Below, in pieces: positions 9,989 through 20,360 of a stretch of DNA of 21,438 nucleotides. A program made the translations under genes and the position numbers. How positions within the stretch are numbered: the stretch's first letter is position 1; each line of letters opens with the position of its first letter. Origin of the DNA: Chytridium lagenaria (taxonomy: Eukaryota; Chytridiomycota; Chytridiomycetes; Chytridiales; Chytridiaceae); NCBI GenBank assembly GCA_025449115.1, contig JAHLKC010000284.1, positions 1 to 21,438 on the forward strand. The letters are read 5' to 3'. The notes under the pieces are model-generated. The model had not been told where the DNA came from, ran no database searches, and worked only from the letters and a program-made list of their open reading frames with translations.

Positions 9989-10465
9989 TCACTGTAGCCA
10001 AAGCCCCAGACAAGAAGCACCTAACTCACATCCGAAAATGGAGCGACTAACCTCGGACACATCCATCCCACCATCCCGATAGATCCTTTGCGACAACATC
10101 GACCACGTCGCCCTTTGAAACGACATCCACCTTAAATCCTTGGCTTCGTAGTCTTGAACCGGCATCATCATGTGCTTGTAATTATATTTAGAAGAAGGTA
10201 TCTCAAGACGAACTGTCGTGTCTTTGAACGCAAAACAAAGATCACATTCAATGCTACTGAACAAATAGTAGGGTGGTGTATTATCTTGTTACAAAATAAA
10301 AAACGATAATGAGATATGGCACGATTCAACTCACATCTCTATATACTCATGTTTCTCCCATACTACCAAACCAGGCCATTGAAAGTCAACTACACCCTGA
10401 AAGGCAAGTAAAATAAGCCAGCCATGCCGTGCATGGGCATCTTTTACAGTCCCTCAGATCACACA
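9989..10465 (-). CDS. Unassigned minus-strand exons, unknown protein (partial)
   Basis: Two blocks join cleanly across a GT-AG intron at 10257-10334 (donor GTGAGT). The upstream block reads GVVDFQWPGLVVWEKHEYIE; the downstream block (from 10256) reads SIECDLCFAFKDTTVRLEI and continues through LRWMSFQRATWSMLSQRIY to a stop at 9989. The alternating hydrophobic pattern suggests beta strands. The start is unclear; the first block overlaps, in another frame, the cysteine-rich end of the lectin-CCP gene. It could be a separate gene, or that gene's true continuation if the reading frame there is damaged. No family recognised. Confidence 0.4.
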
Positions 10466-10556
10466 TTGCACGGCGTACGCAGAATTGATAGGCGCACAAT
10501 CCTTGGCAAGTGTTGGGTGGGTTATCACACTCTGGATCAACACCACTATAATCGCA
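10386..10556 (-). other. Cysteine-rich C-terminal tail of the lectin-CCP protein
   Basis: After the last CCP-like module the same frame encodes 11 cysteines in about 50 residues, with spacing C-8-C-6-C-3-C-4-C-5-C-4-C-2-C-1-C-8-C-3-C, ending at TGA 10386-10388. Such cysteine density is unlikely by chance and supports this frame as coding. The family is not recognised. Confidence 0.5.
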
Positions 10557-13500
10557 GAATGTATGATCAATTTGTCCCCACCGTCCATCTGGTTCGCACA
10601 TGCGCTTAGCATAGCCTTTAGCAAGGGGCCCACACGAAGCAGTCGCCTCACCCCAGCCCTGACTACGCCATTCAACGTTAATTTCATCAGTAACAGTTGG
10701 GCATCCTATACATGTGTAAGCTTTAACATCGCATAAAAAGAATTAAAATTACTTACTGCAATCAGACCCTAAAGATCCCCAATTATTCATTGATTCGCAT
10801 TTTCGGTAAAATCGGTTGCTTGGGGTAGCGCTGTCGCTGGAACATTGCTGTGAATCAAAATAATTCACCTCAGTTCTTCTCCAACTACGACCGTCGATAT
10901 AGGCATCGGGGCATACTGCTTTGCAATCACTTCGATCTATCTCGGAGTCCCACTCGCCATTAATTTTGCATAGTCTCTTTGCTTCTCCATCAAAATCGCT
11001 GCCACAACTTTTTGAACTCTGTACGTATCTACCTTGTATGGACTCCCATACTCCATCTTTCCTACAGTCTAAATGGAAGTGATGCATTGAAAAGTTACAA
11101 ATGGAATGAAATCTTGAGTTAAAGACTCAAACAACTTACAGCAATTGGTGTCCACTGAACCCCATTCACCAACTTGGCCGCTCCCTCGACCTCCGCAATT
11201 TCGATAAATCGTGTTTCTCGGGTAAGCGGATTCTGCAGAGCAGGAGTAGGAGCTAGCTTGTCCCACGTCCGTGTAATTCCACCAATATCCTTCAGCATTG
11301 GACGGTGGGCATTGAGGTATGCACCCTGTTGTAACAATATCCCCCCAGATGCCTGTTTCACCACATTGACGGCTTCTTAGTCCGCGAAAGTGTTGCGGAC
11401 AGCTTGAAGTTGTACTATATCGTCCAACTGTACTATTCCAAGATCCAACATCGTCATCATTGGAAACGCAAGCTAACAAATAATTAGAGGCCGTTCCAGA
11501 TAAATTAATATTAAGAAGTAGGTTGACTCACTGCACGTAGTGTGAACATAGTCTTCCCATGTGGCAGGATTGCTTCTACCGTTAGATCGACATAAGCGAG
11601 AAACGCCACGCGGAGTTCCGGATGAAGAAGAGCACTCATGCGTCTGAGTCATTCCATGCTCAGTCTCACGCCAGGACCACCCGCGATGGGTTTCTGCGGT
11701 GCAGTGAGGAACACAATCTGCGTTGGAGATCTCACCCCAATCTCCCAACACGCCACAGGTTCTTGCACGATTTCCGACAAATGTTGTTGGGCATTGAGAG
11801 ATTTCTCTGTACAAAGCTGGGGCACTTCTCCAAGACCCGATGTCGTCTTGTGTGGCAGGGCATACTATTGAAACTAAGAAAGGAGACACAAGAGGTAAAA
11901 GGGAGAAGGGCTTACTGCAATTACTGATCAAATTGCCAAATGTTCGATTCGGGCCGCAGATTCGGTACGCCGTTGCGTTTTGAGGGAAAATGCATGGCAC
12001 ACTGCTGGCTTCATTCTCGGCTACCGACCCAAATTCCAATCCATCTATAATTGTCGTGGGGCATGTGGGGCGGCATTCCCCAGTCAAACTAAGTGGACTC
12101 CATACACCCCCATCTAGACATTGGCGATATCTCTGTCCAACAAAGCCAGGTCCACAATCTTCCTTGGCGGTTGTGCGCATCGGAACTTCTCCCCAAATCG
12201 AAACTCCGTCTAAATTCACTATTGCTGGGCAAGCTTTGCAATAAAATGTGTAAAGACGACAGTTTTTTTGTAAGACAACTTACTGCAGGTCCCGCCAGGA
12301 GGATCCCAAGTTGGAGGCTCTGTTCCGTTATTACAATACCTGAAATACGTAAGATTTGTCGGATGAAAGCAGCGCTTTGTCGAGTATTGCCCAGCCAGCG
12401 TATTATCCCACAGTCCATCAGATGGACACTGGGCCATGCACTGATTTTCAATTGGACCCAAATTCCACCAACGCTGCACGGCCTTTTAACGCGTGCCTCG
12501 CCACCTTCCAGGCAGGTCTTCTCCGGAATACTACCACCGAACGCTTCTTCCCACTCGCCATCTGCCCGACAACCTGCAAAGGATGTTATCTTGTGATTAA
12601 GACAGGTGGTTAACTTACGGCAAGATGAAGGGCCAGGAGGAAACCAATTTGCATCATCTCCGCATTGTCTGCTCATATCCCCAAAACCACCCTCACACTG
12701 CACGGTTGCACCTCTTCCCATCAAAGTACGGGGCCAGACGCCGTCTTGAGGACAGTATCTGGCCGCAACTGCAACTTCACAAGTTGTTGAGATCTGTCCT
12801 ACATCGGCCAAGACACTGTCCTTACTGGAACATGGCGGGCTTTTTAAGCCAGAAAAAAGGTCCACGATTAACTGCCACACCGTTGGTAGGAATGTTATGG
12901 GTAGTGGACAAAACCCTCCTGCTTGTAGACAAACGTTGAGTTGAGGTATGTTAAGTTCAATGGGCGGACGGGGAGTGCTTGTAGTCGTAGGTGTATGCGT
13001 TTGTGTCGGCGGCGGTCGAGATTGAGGGGGGTTAGTATTGGTCTGAGTTGGTGTTTGGGTCTGCTGATTATTACTGCACCGACAAGGCTGCCCCAAATCA
13101 GGGCTCCATTGTGCAGTGCTTCCAAATTCGTTGGTACAATCAATGCGTGAGGCCATTGGTGAAGGGATCGGGCGACAGTTTCGGCCCGATCTGCAGCAGC
13201 TACCTAAGCAAATAAGATAACCAGAATTTATCTAACTGTAGTACCTTTTCTGATGGTGACGGATCTTACGTCACATAAAACTGGAGATTTCGGAGGGTCA
13301 GCGGCGAACAGCGCATTCGGATTAATTGCAACGACGAGAGTTTCCACCGAGCCCCATTCATTGTTTCTTAAACTAAGATCAAGACGGTAACGATAACGTC
13401 CACCAACTTGGGAGCCACGATACACTCGAGTAATCTGAATCGGTCGGCCGAGTGAACTATCTGGGCCACAAACTTGTCCACTTGCTGCTCCTGGGCGAGA

Positions 13501-15676
13501 GATGTACGCAGAAAAGGATGATACTGAAGCGGGGAGCCAGAAGTCCTCGATTCGCCATCACCACGTTGTGACGCAACAGGGGCTGAAAAAAAGGCATACA
13601 CACTTAACACAGTTAAACCTACTCTGCCTCTTTAAGAAGTTGTACCTGACCCGATTTAAGGAATATGCATCAGTTTGGCTTCGTTCGCCAAAAGCCTTAC
13701 GTCTGTAAATGTGGCGGAACGGATTGGGAGTCGAGCAGCAGTCGCATTACATGCCGCAAACGGAAAATAGAGATCATAGCAAGAACCTGGGCTCGGTGAG
13801 ACCCGAACTTCTCCTTCCGTCATTACAACAACATCCGAAAGAGTAAGCCGATAACTTGATACTAGATCGTCCGCCTAATATCCACAATAGCCTCATTAAT
13901 AGGCGGGAAAGACACGACCATGAGAAGAAACCCACCATGTTCAATAGGTGCCGAACCGATGTAACACGAACATTAACTTCTCTACCATCCCCGCGCACCC
14001 AAAGGACCCGAAAATCTTCCGCTATTAAAGGTTCTTGGTTATGTTCCTGATCAAGTTTCCTCCAGTAGCATTGCTTTGAACTCGGGAAACATAACCACGA
14101 AAATTAATCACTAGGGTTCTGAAAGCGTTGCTCGATGAAGTAATGACAACGGTGGGTAAGTAATTCACATCTACAGTCCGTATGACGGTTTCTATATTTG
14201 TTTGATAAACAAAGCGATCTATTGCAATTAGGTTAGAAATGCGTTCTCTTTTTACAAAAAATAAAAAAAATCAACTCCCACATCTGCCTGGCCTTCGAAG
14301 GTTGGGATAACCATTTGGTCTTAAAGGTACGATTTCGGTACCGAAGTTTAGTCGCTCCTGGATCAGAGTAGCTTGCATTCACTCCGATGTAAAGTACAAT
14401 ACTGAGATTAAGGGGATCTCGAACTATCAATCCAGACGAGGCTGAGCATGATGTGCAGGTTCGTCGCGATCTACAGGTGGGAAAGGATCGGCTGGTGAAG
14501 AAGTCTGCACAGCGGTTATCGTTCGGACTGAAGTAGATGTCGTCTGGATGAAAAGATATAGGAGACATAATAAGAATAAAATTAAAGAAATAGGCTGAAT
14601 AACAAAAGTTTACCACCGCAACAGTCCTAGATGAAATTACATTTAATGTCGAAGAGAGTGTCGGACGGAGGGTGTCGGAGAGGGTGTCGGAGGAGGGGTG
14701 TCGGAGAGGGTGTAGAGAGAGGTAGGAGAGATTTTGACGCAAGGGTTGAAGAGGAAATAGTAGGAATGATTTCAGATGTGTCTGAGGTTGACAGAGAAGG
14801 CAGCCGTGTTGATAACAAAGAGGTTAACAGAACAGAGGAAGTAAGGGTACCCGACGGTGCTGTCGACGCCGATAGTACTGTTTTCATAGAAAGAGAGGCC
14901 GAGCGCGTAGACGGCATTGATCTTGGCTCAGACGTTGATAAAAATAACGACTGAGAACTAGGTCGAGGCGGAGGTACATCTTTCCATGTTTGCGCGGTCC
15001 AACAAGGCGTGCAGTCTGATCGTAAACCACGAAGTTTCGATCCACTGAAGTAATGCACAATACGGGCTGGTGATGGTACAGGCTGAGTGGAAGTCCAAAT
15101 GGGTTGACCGCGCAATGAAGAGGCAGTTCCACCGGTATATATGGCCTTCATTCGAGCGTCCGTTAGCAAATGAGAAGTTCAAATAGGAAGGCATTACCAG
15201 CATTCCATCCGATCGCATCAACAAAGAATAAGGTCCAGGAAAATTAACGTTCCAAGTGTTGCTTGAAATGGTACTGAACCGTCATCAGCATCCTGCAGTA
15301 CCAAGTTGCCTGACACATAGTGAAAACATAAGTAAAAGACATTGTAGTAATGGTATCGAAGACTCACCATCTGGTTGCATTTTCAAAGTAAAGTTCCGGT
15401 AGAGTAGCGATTGACGACACGATGAGTTTCCAGCTGCGCAAGCTGAATATAGAGAGTTTAACGGGGACGGCATATCACTTGGCGTCGACAACATTGAGAC
15501 TCCACTGGCTTCATCAAGGCACTTGTAGCAATATGCTGATGTTTAAATTATAAACAGTTAGTTTGATAAAGGTGGAGTTGACGATAATAATGGGTCAATA
15601 ATAAACCTGATGCCAGAGCGATCTGAATTGCTGCCATCGCGAGCAGAAGTAAAGCGAATCTGAATCTTTGACGCAT
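10386..15676 (-). CDS. Large secreted bulb-lectin / mucin / CCP-repeat protein
   Basis: ATG at 15676 starts a signal peptide (MRQRFRFALLLLAMAAIQIA). Likely exons, 5' to 3': 15607-15676, 15368-15535, 15198-15309, 15145-14614, 14543-13936, 13874-13701, 13582-13245, 13203-12619, 12573-12284, 12233-11916, 11864-11532, 11472-11140, 11068-10757, 10705-10386; about 1,500 residues. All introns are GT-AG and 40-120 bp. Order of parts: bulb-type lectin (exons 2-4), Ser/Thr-rich linker, unrecognised beta-rich region (exons 5-7), Thr/Pro linker, twelve CCP-like modules, cysteine-rich tail. Lectin plus CCP modules imply carbohydrate or protein binding at the cell surface or outside. Several one-base indels break the frames (e.g. 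12457-12459, where adding one base makes exon 9 exactly 97 codons). A membrane anchor is not seen in this span; the transmembrane piece at 8470-8822 could supply one. Confidence 0.75.
10554..12754 (-). repeat. Array of twelve CCP/Sushi-like modules, paired per exon
   Basis: Each module follows C-x(15-23)-C-x(7-18)-C-x(n)-G.W-x(n)-C, e.g. CPATQDDIGSWRSAP, then CPTTFVGNRARTC, then GVLGDWGEISNADC. Four consecutive exons (12233-11916, 11864-11532, 11472-11140, 11068-10757) each hold exactly two modules, and all start and end in phase 1 (the codon after the last Cys is split after its first base). The lengths 318, 333, 333 and 312 are multiples of three. The pattern is also compatible with other four-cysteine extracellular modules, such as the hormone-receptor type; it is not a canonical vertebrate CCP. 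Confidence 0.7.
12962..13072 (-). other. Thr/Pro-rich linker
   Basis: A stretch dominated by Thr, Pro, Gln and Asn (QTQTPTQTNTNPPQSRPPPT and on) lies between the beta-rich region and the CCP array. It is probably an O-glycosylated extended spacer. Confidence 0.7.
14614..14970 (-). other. Mucin-like Ser/Thr/Pro linker with TCTCCGACACCC microrepeat
   Basis: Following the lectin domain the frame is rich in Ser and Thr (SSQSLFLSTSEPRSMPSTRS and on). At about 14645-14705 a 12-13 bp repeat (TCTCCGACACCC on the minus strand) encodes SPTP-type units; unit lengths differ by a base, so the frame wobbles there. This is either replication slippage or assembly error. Confidence 0.6.
15064..15535 (-). other. 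Bulb-type (GNA-like) mannose-binding lectin domain
   Basis: FTLKMQPDGNLVLQDADDG spans the intron 15310-15367, followed by SSNTWNVNFPGPYSLLMRSDG and, across the intron 15146-15197, LAIYTGG and QPIWTSTQP. The repeated DGxLV/LA-Y motif and the W-ST strand are typical of the family, which binds mannose in plants, fungi and fish. The canonical QxDxNxVxY pocket appears only partly kept (QPDGNLVLQD), so mannose binding is uncertain. One base seems missing near 15270. Confidence 0.7.
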
Positions 15677-16036
15677 CCTTCGATCGACTCCAGAACGATC
15701 TAAGCTTCTTTCTTCTTTCTAGTCAACAGCTTTCCTGTCGAGAATTTAAAAGTCGAGACGCTGATAAAGCGGCAGCACATTTTGTTGGGGCTCGTTGTGT
15801 GAAGTGAGGCACCAAAGGTGAAATTTTAACTGTGGAAGGCACTTTGTGGTCAACACACAAATAAAAATAATAGTAAATAATGTTGGCACGACGGTTTGAC
15901 AACTATTACAAGATGAGGCACTTTTTTCTGTTAACACAAAATGCGTCAACAGCGCCATGGCCTCACATCTGTTCAACCTTCTTTCAACAAAGGAAACTTT
16001 GATTGAAACTTCCATCATCGGTGCATTCGTGCAAAT
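15677..16036. promoter_or_regulatory. 360-bp divergent promoter with two TGAGGCAC elements
   Basis: The lectin-CCP gene (minus, ATG 15676) and the GH5 gene (plus, ATG 16037) diverge from this interval. TGAGGCAC lies at 15805-15812 (129 bp from the lectin ATG) and at 15914-15921 (about 120 bp from the GH5 ATG). A partial GGCCTCA is at 15959-15965. Shared control of both genes is inferred. Confidence 0.6.
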
Positions 16037-18022
16037 ATGTTTCTCCTGCTGCGATGGCTCACATACAGTATAGTGATCTTTTGCTATGCATCGGCCCAAG
16101 ACTCCCTACCATCAACCTCCAATTCAACTACGGCGACAGTGGATCCTGCCCGGGACTTTATTACCCTTGACAGCTCATCAGGGATTCTAGTTGATGGTTT
16201 TAAACGGCCTTTTAGATTTATCACTTTCAACTATCCGTCAATGATGCAGAATGAAAGTAAGTTCAGCCCCCATAAGATTCTTTAATATTTATTGTTGTTA
16301 AGATGTGCCTGGATACAAACTCTATGAAACTCCGGAATACGAATTGGAGGACGCGTTCAGTTCCATCGCTCAAATACAGGGGAAGTTGTTGAGATCGTAC
16401 ACCTTTAGTATATGCTGCAATGAGTCTCATTCAGGCATGGATGCTAGTCGATATGCTATTCCCGCCCTCCGCACGTACAATGAGACAATGTTTGTCGTCC
16501 TTGATAGAGCTCTTGCCCAAGCCCGAAAATTCAACGTTAGGGTTCTTATCCCCTTTATCGACTGGTGGAATTGGAGAGGAGGAGTGCAGGAGTTTGCTGC
16601 CTTCCGAGGAAAGAGTCGATGGGAGTTTTTTTCTGATCCAGAGGTGAAAGAAGATTTCAAAGATCTTATCAGAACTGTCATATTGCGTAAAAACACGATC
16701 ACGGGTGTGGTTTATAAGGACGATCCTCTTATTTTTGGGTGGGAACTTGGGAACGAATTAGGCGGCTGGTTTGGCGTGAGTATAAATAATATGGCTTTGG
16801 AAACATTTTAACGTATAAACACCGTCTAAAATTCTTTCGCTTGCTTCTTAGATGGCTCCTTCTTCGTGGGTGTTAGATATGAGTGCATTTATCAAGTCGC
16901 TTGATAGCAACCATTTAGTGGTGGATGGAGCTTTTGCTATAAACTTTCCTCTAGGCAAACTTGAGGGATTTGGTCATGATTTTTTCCTTCCGATGGATAC
17001 AAAGCTTGACGTTTATCGAAAAGCCGGAGTTCTGGCAAGTCCACATATTGATATGTTTCGGGACCATTATTATGTTGCTGATGTGAATATTCATATTTTT
17101 AAATTTTTTTGTTAATTTATTTTTGCGGTTCTACTTTTTTTTTGGATTTACTATTGGCATGATTTTGTTTACTTTACTGACACATTAAAAAGGACGATGG
17201 AGATTACTCTCGCAGGTCATTAGATATTATTCGCTCTTTAGAGCCTTATGGCAAGGCATTTGCGGTAACCGAAGTTGGATTTTCAAGTTCGACTACGATG
17301 AGAAGACTTTTCACTACTATTGTGGATACCCCTCGAATTACTGGCGGTTTGTTGAGCTTTCCGAGCCATATCTACTAACGCTATCTCCAGCTGCTGTATG
17401 GAGCCTCCGAACGCATAGTATTTTAGGTAAGAATGTAGCGATAAAGTCAATTTGACATCCAAATCTTTTCCAATTCAGGTGGTTATTACGTTCATAAGGA
17501 AAAAGACTCATGGCTATCGTATCGCCTTCCTGGTTACCAGGGCTGGTACTGGCGGCCCTTCTGACGAAATGGACATGGTGAATTTGGTCCGAGAGTTTAG
17601 TCTGAGAATACAAGGGATAAACTCATCATCCAAGACTGCCTCGTCCGAGCACTCCTCACTTGTTTCCCATTATCAGCTCACTCTTCATCCGCTGGAGAGG
17701 AAGTGCTATGGCCTACGAGTACAAGATAGCGCGTTCCGTTTTGCCCCTCAACGCTACCGATGATGGTGAAGGACCGCCACTAGAATGGCAGTTGCTAGAC
17801 CCTGGGTTTCCTATTCAAGATGCCACATATCCGGGTCTTGCAATCTTTTCAGACACTACTGCACCCTGTCACACCCGACTTTTTTACTCTATTGCCGCAG
17901 TGAGCGAGGGGGGTTGGAGTGAGTGGAGTCAACCAGAGTCAGTGATTGATGCCTGCCCTGACGAAGATTGGGAACTAGGTTCCCCACTTTCATGGGAGTT
18001 CAGTGTCCGATCTGTGGAGTAA
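16037..18022 (+). CDS. Secreted GH5 family glycosidase (beta-mannanase-like) with C-terminal beta domain
   Basis: ATG 16037 opens a signal peptide (MFLLLRWLTYSIVIFCYASA). Likely exons: 16037-16256, 16303-16775, 16852-17082, 17193-17346, 17391-17426, 17479-18022. Intron 17347-17390 has a CTAAC branch site. The clan GH-A barrel shows FNYPSM near the start, RVLIPFIDWW, the acid/base motif GWELGNE (Glu 16755-16757) and the nucleophile motif VTEVGF (Glu 17271-17273), then AVWSLRTHS. This resembles fungal beta-1,4-mannanases, but substrate is inferred. The C-terminal about 150 residues (IRWRGSAMAYEYKIARS, then YSIAAVSEGGWSEWSQPES) look like a fibronectin-III-type domain. Two single-base gains, near 17552 and 17655, break exon 6; removing them gives 551 residues. 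The enzyme would digest hemicellulose or mannan outside the cell. Confidence 0.8.
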
Positions 18023-18579
18023 CTTTGTGCCTTTATAAATAGAAAAGAATGTCCTTTTCTTTTTTCGTATTTATCCAGTTCTATGTGCATTTTTTATTGT
18101 TAAACGTTTTTTTCTTTTTTAGGGGATTACAATAAGCGCGTGTAACGTGTGCAAGACGCGTTATTCACGTTTCTGTGTTGGTGGCAATGGGAAGCGCTTT
18201 TGGTATTATCTACCTAAGGAGCGAAAGAACGAAGCCTTTTGTCGGAAGATCTAAAATGACACAAGAGCTTCAAATCTTAATCTATATTAACTTCCATTAC
18301 GTGCGCTTTCTATTGCAGACACATATATGCATGCGTGCTGTTTTCGATATTATATTTTTAATGAGTAAATAAAAAAAAAGGCATGGTCAGACTTACAGTT
18401 TGAACGGCCATCCTCACGTTATCGCCTGGTAGCTTGGGGGTTTCCTCCAAATTTCGGATTTTACTTTCCTAATTGCCTCTACCCCCATCAGACCCAGCAC
18501 CTCTCCCGAAAACTAAAGACACACTAAAAAATCAACTCACTAAGACATACCATAATCCTTATTTCACTATGGAGCAATA
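18023..18579. other. Gap, no gene seen
   Basis: AT-rich sequence downstream of the GH5 gene. The 18175-18372 frame shows no family features. Confidence 0.4.
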
Positions 18580-18800
18580 AAACGGGAACTTCTTTGAATC
18601 ATATTTGCTCTCCGTAAATTCAAGCCCTATCTTTATGGTGTCCCATTTACGATTCAGACTGACCATAAAGCTTTAAGTTTTCTACATTCAACAAAGCATC
18701 TTGACCCTATGTATTTACGTTGGATTGAAGAATTATGTACCGAATGACACGGGCGTTGACAACTTTTTACCTGATGCGCTCTCGCGTTTACGTGTCAACT
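18580..18800 (+). mobile_element. Ty3/Gypsy retrotransposon RNase H fragment
   Basis: The plus strand encodes FALRKFKPYLYGVPFTIQTD, then HKALSFLHSTK and LRWIEEL, the RNase H hallmark that follows reverse transcriptase in Ty3/Gypsy elements. It then jumps to VDNFLPDALSRL, matching the conserved N-V-A-DALSR motif. The roughly 20 residues normally between (ending in a YRPGK-like motif) are missing, and a TGA interrupts the upstream edge (ELL-stop-IIFALRK). No RT, integrase or LTR seen. Dead remnant. Confidence 0.8.
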
Positions 18801-20360
18801 TCTCTACGCTTGTTCCGCAATCATATCAGCCCAAGGACGGTCCTAAAAATGTGTGCTTAAATGAAGTCTCAGCAGCTGTAATTGGAATAACGCGTGGTGG
18901 GTCAAGTAGTTCACTAGATGCAGCAGGAGTTGGACCTGGAGCGGTCCACGTAGAAGCAATTGGGGCAACGTTAAAGGTACAACGTTTTCCAGTGGTAAAA
19001 ATAGACGTTGGCGAGTAAGGGGTGCCTCCGACGCGTCAAACTCAGTGTTAACGAGGTTAGAAACAGTAGGACTGGCGTGGGATGCGTCGTCGTTGAATAA
19101 ATCCAAAGATCTAGAAAGTCCAGAACGAGGTCAAAACCTGTCGAGAAGGCGGAGCAAGGCTTACGCCGACAACTGGGGAAAGTCAGGTAAGGACGGTGAA
19201 AATAACCCTTGCCACGAGTCAATGATCGCGACAGAGGGTGATGAAACAGATAAATCCGTTAAAGTACCCCGACGTAAGAACGTGAGGTAAGGTTGCAGGA
19301 GCAGGAGCTCTGGCAGTGGTGTGTGCAGGAGCAAGAGCTCTGGCAACAAGGGGAGCGACGACACTCGTAGAACGAGGATCTGCAAGCTCAAGATGGAACG
19401 GAGGTTCCAAATGGCGTGGGGCTGTAAGAACAGGTCCCGTGCCAAGAATCCTAGAGAGGTCCGCCCTGGTGAGAAGGAAATCGCGGCGTAAAGAAAGGAA
19501 ATCCAGAGATTCCTTTTCGCGGCGTAACCTTGAGTAATGGATCCCGGATTAGGTAAGATCCGAAAGTTGAAAAAGGTGAGGGTGGAACAGAACGGCGCCG
19601 TCGGGTGCTATCTCATCAACAAGTTGTAAAGTGGTGATTAAGTTAGAATTGGATGATGGACTCACCAAGCTTAAGGATACGATAAAAAACCACCAGGTCT
19701 CAGCAACGGAGGGTCTTCCGCGATGGATGTTCGTCGTTAACGCTGCCTTGAAGAAGAAAGCGTCAGAGGTACGTTCAGGAGTGAAATTGGGGTAGTTCTC
19801 CATTGAATCGTTAAAGTATGAAGTTACAGTTAATCTGCAGGTAAATCATCAGGTGATGTTCACTGCGTTTTATAGCTTTAACATTGTAAGATTGACGAGA
19901 CTACGGGGTGATGCAAGGATGCGGGGTGTCCGCATGCTGGATAAGAGGTGATGGGGAGCGTATGGCTGCGTTATTAGCATTGTCGTGAAGTACGTATCCG
20001 CTCCCTCTATCAAACCACAGGTTTAATCATGCATCAATGTGAAGAATTACATTATTCACATGGCCTATGGCTCATAAGGACATTCTGTCTAAGTCCGTTG
20101 AGTTCCGTTATATCCCGCGTCGACGAGTATATTTACGCGTCATATTGAATCCTCCCTTCTTTTCCCTTTGGGTTTTTTATATATACTTTTTCCGCAAGTT
20201 TATAGGGTTTTTATTGAAGGAGGTGGCGCGCATATGTGCCGTTTATGTGTGTGTGCATATGTTGTGTCTGTTATTTATTCGTATTTTGTGTATTACTTTA
20301 ATATGAGAGATTTCTTGATTTAATTTGTACATGTTGAATTAAGTAGTTGATATTGAGTTG
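18801..20360. other. Transposon-like debris, no intact gene
   Basis: Open frames on both strands (e.g. minus 19549-19803, starting MENYPNFTPERTSDAFFF) might be gag-like but lack a zinc knuckle or protease motif. A 21-bp direct repeat beginning GCAGGAGCA (19295-19315 and 19325-19345) and TCGCGGCGTAA repeated at 19481 and 19517 are present. Confidence 0.35.

Noticed and set aside
11622..12613. Long plus-strand frames opposite the CCP array (e.g. 11622-11927, 12093-12596)
   Set aside because: Antisense shadows of exons with strong cysteine periodicity and splice sites on the minus strand.
19549..19803. Minus-strand gag gene
   Set aside because: No zinc knuckle, protease or polymerase motif follows on that strand, and the RNase H fragment nearby is on the other strand.
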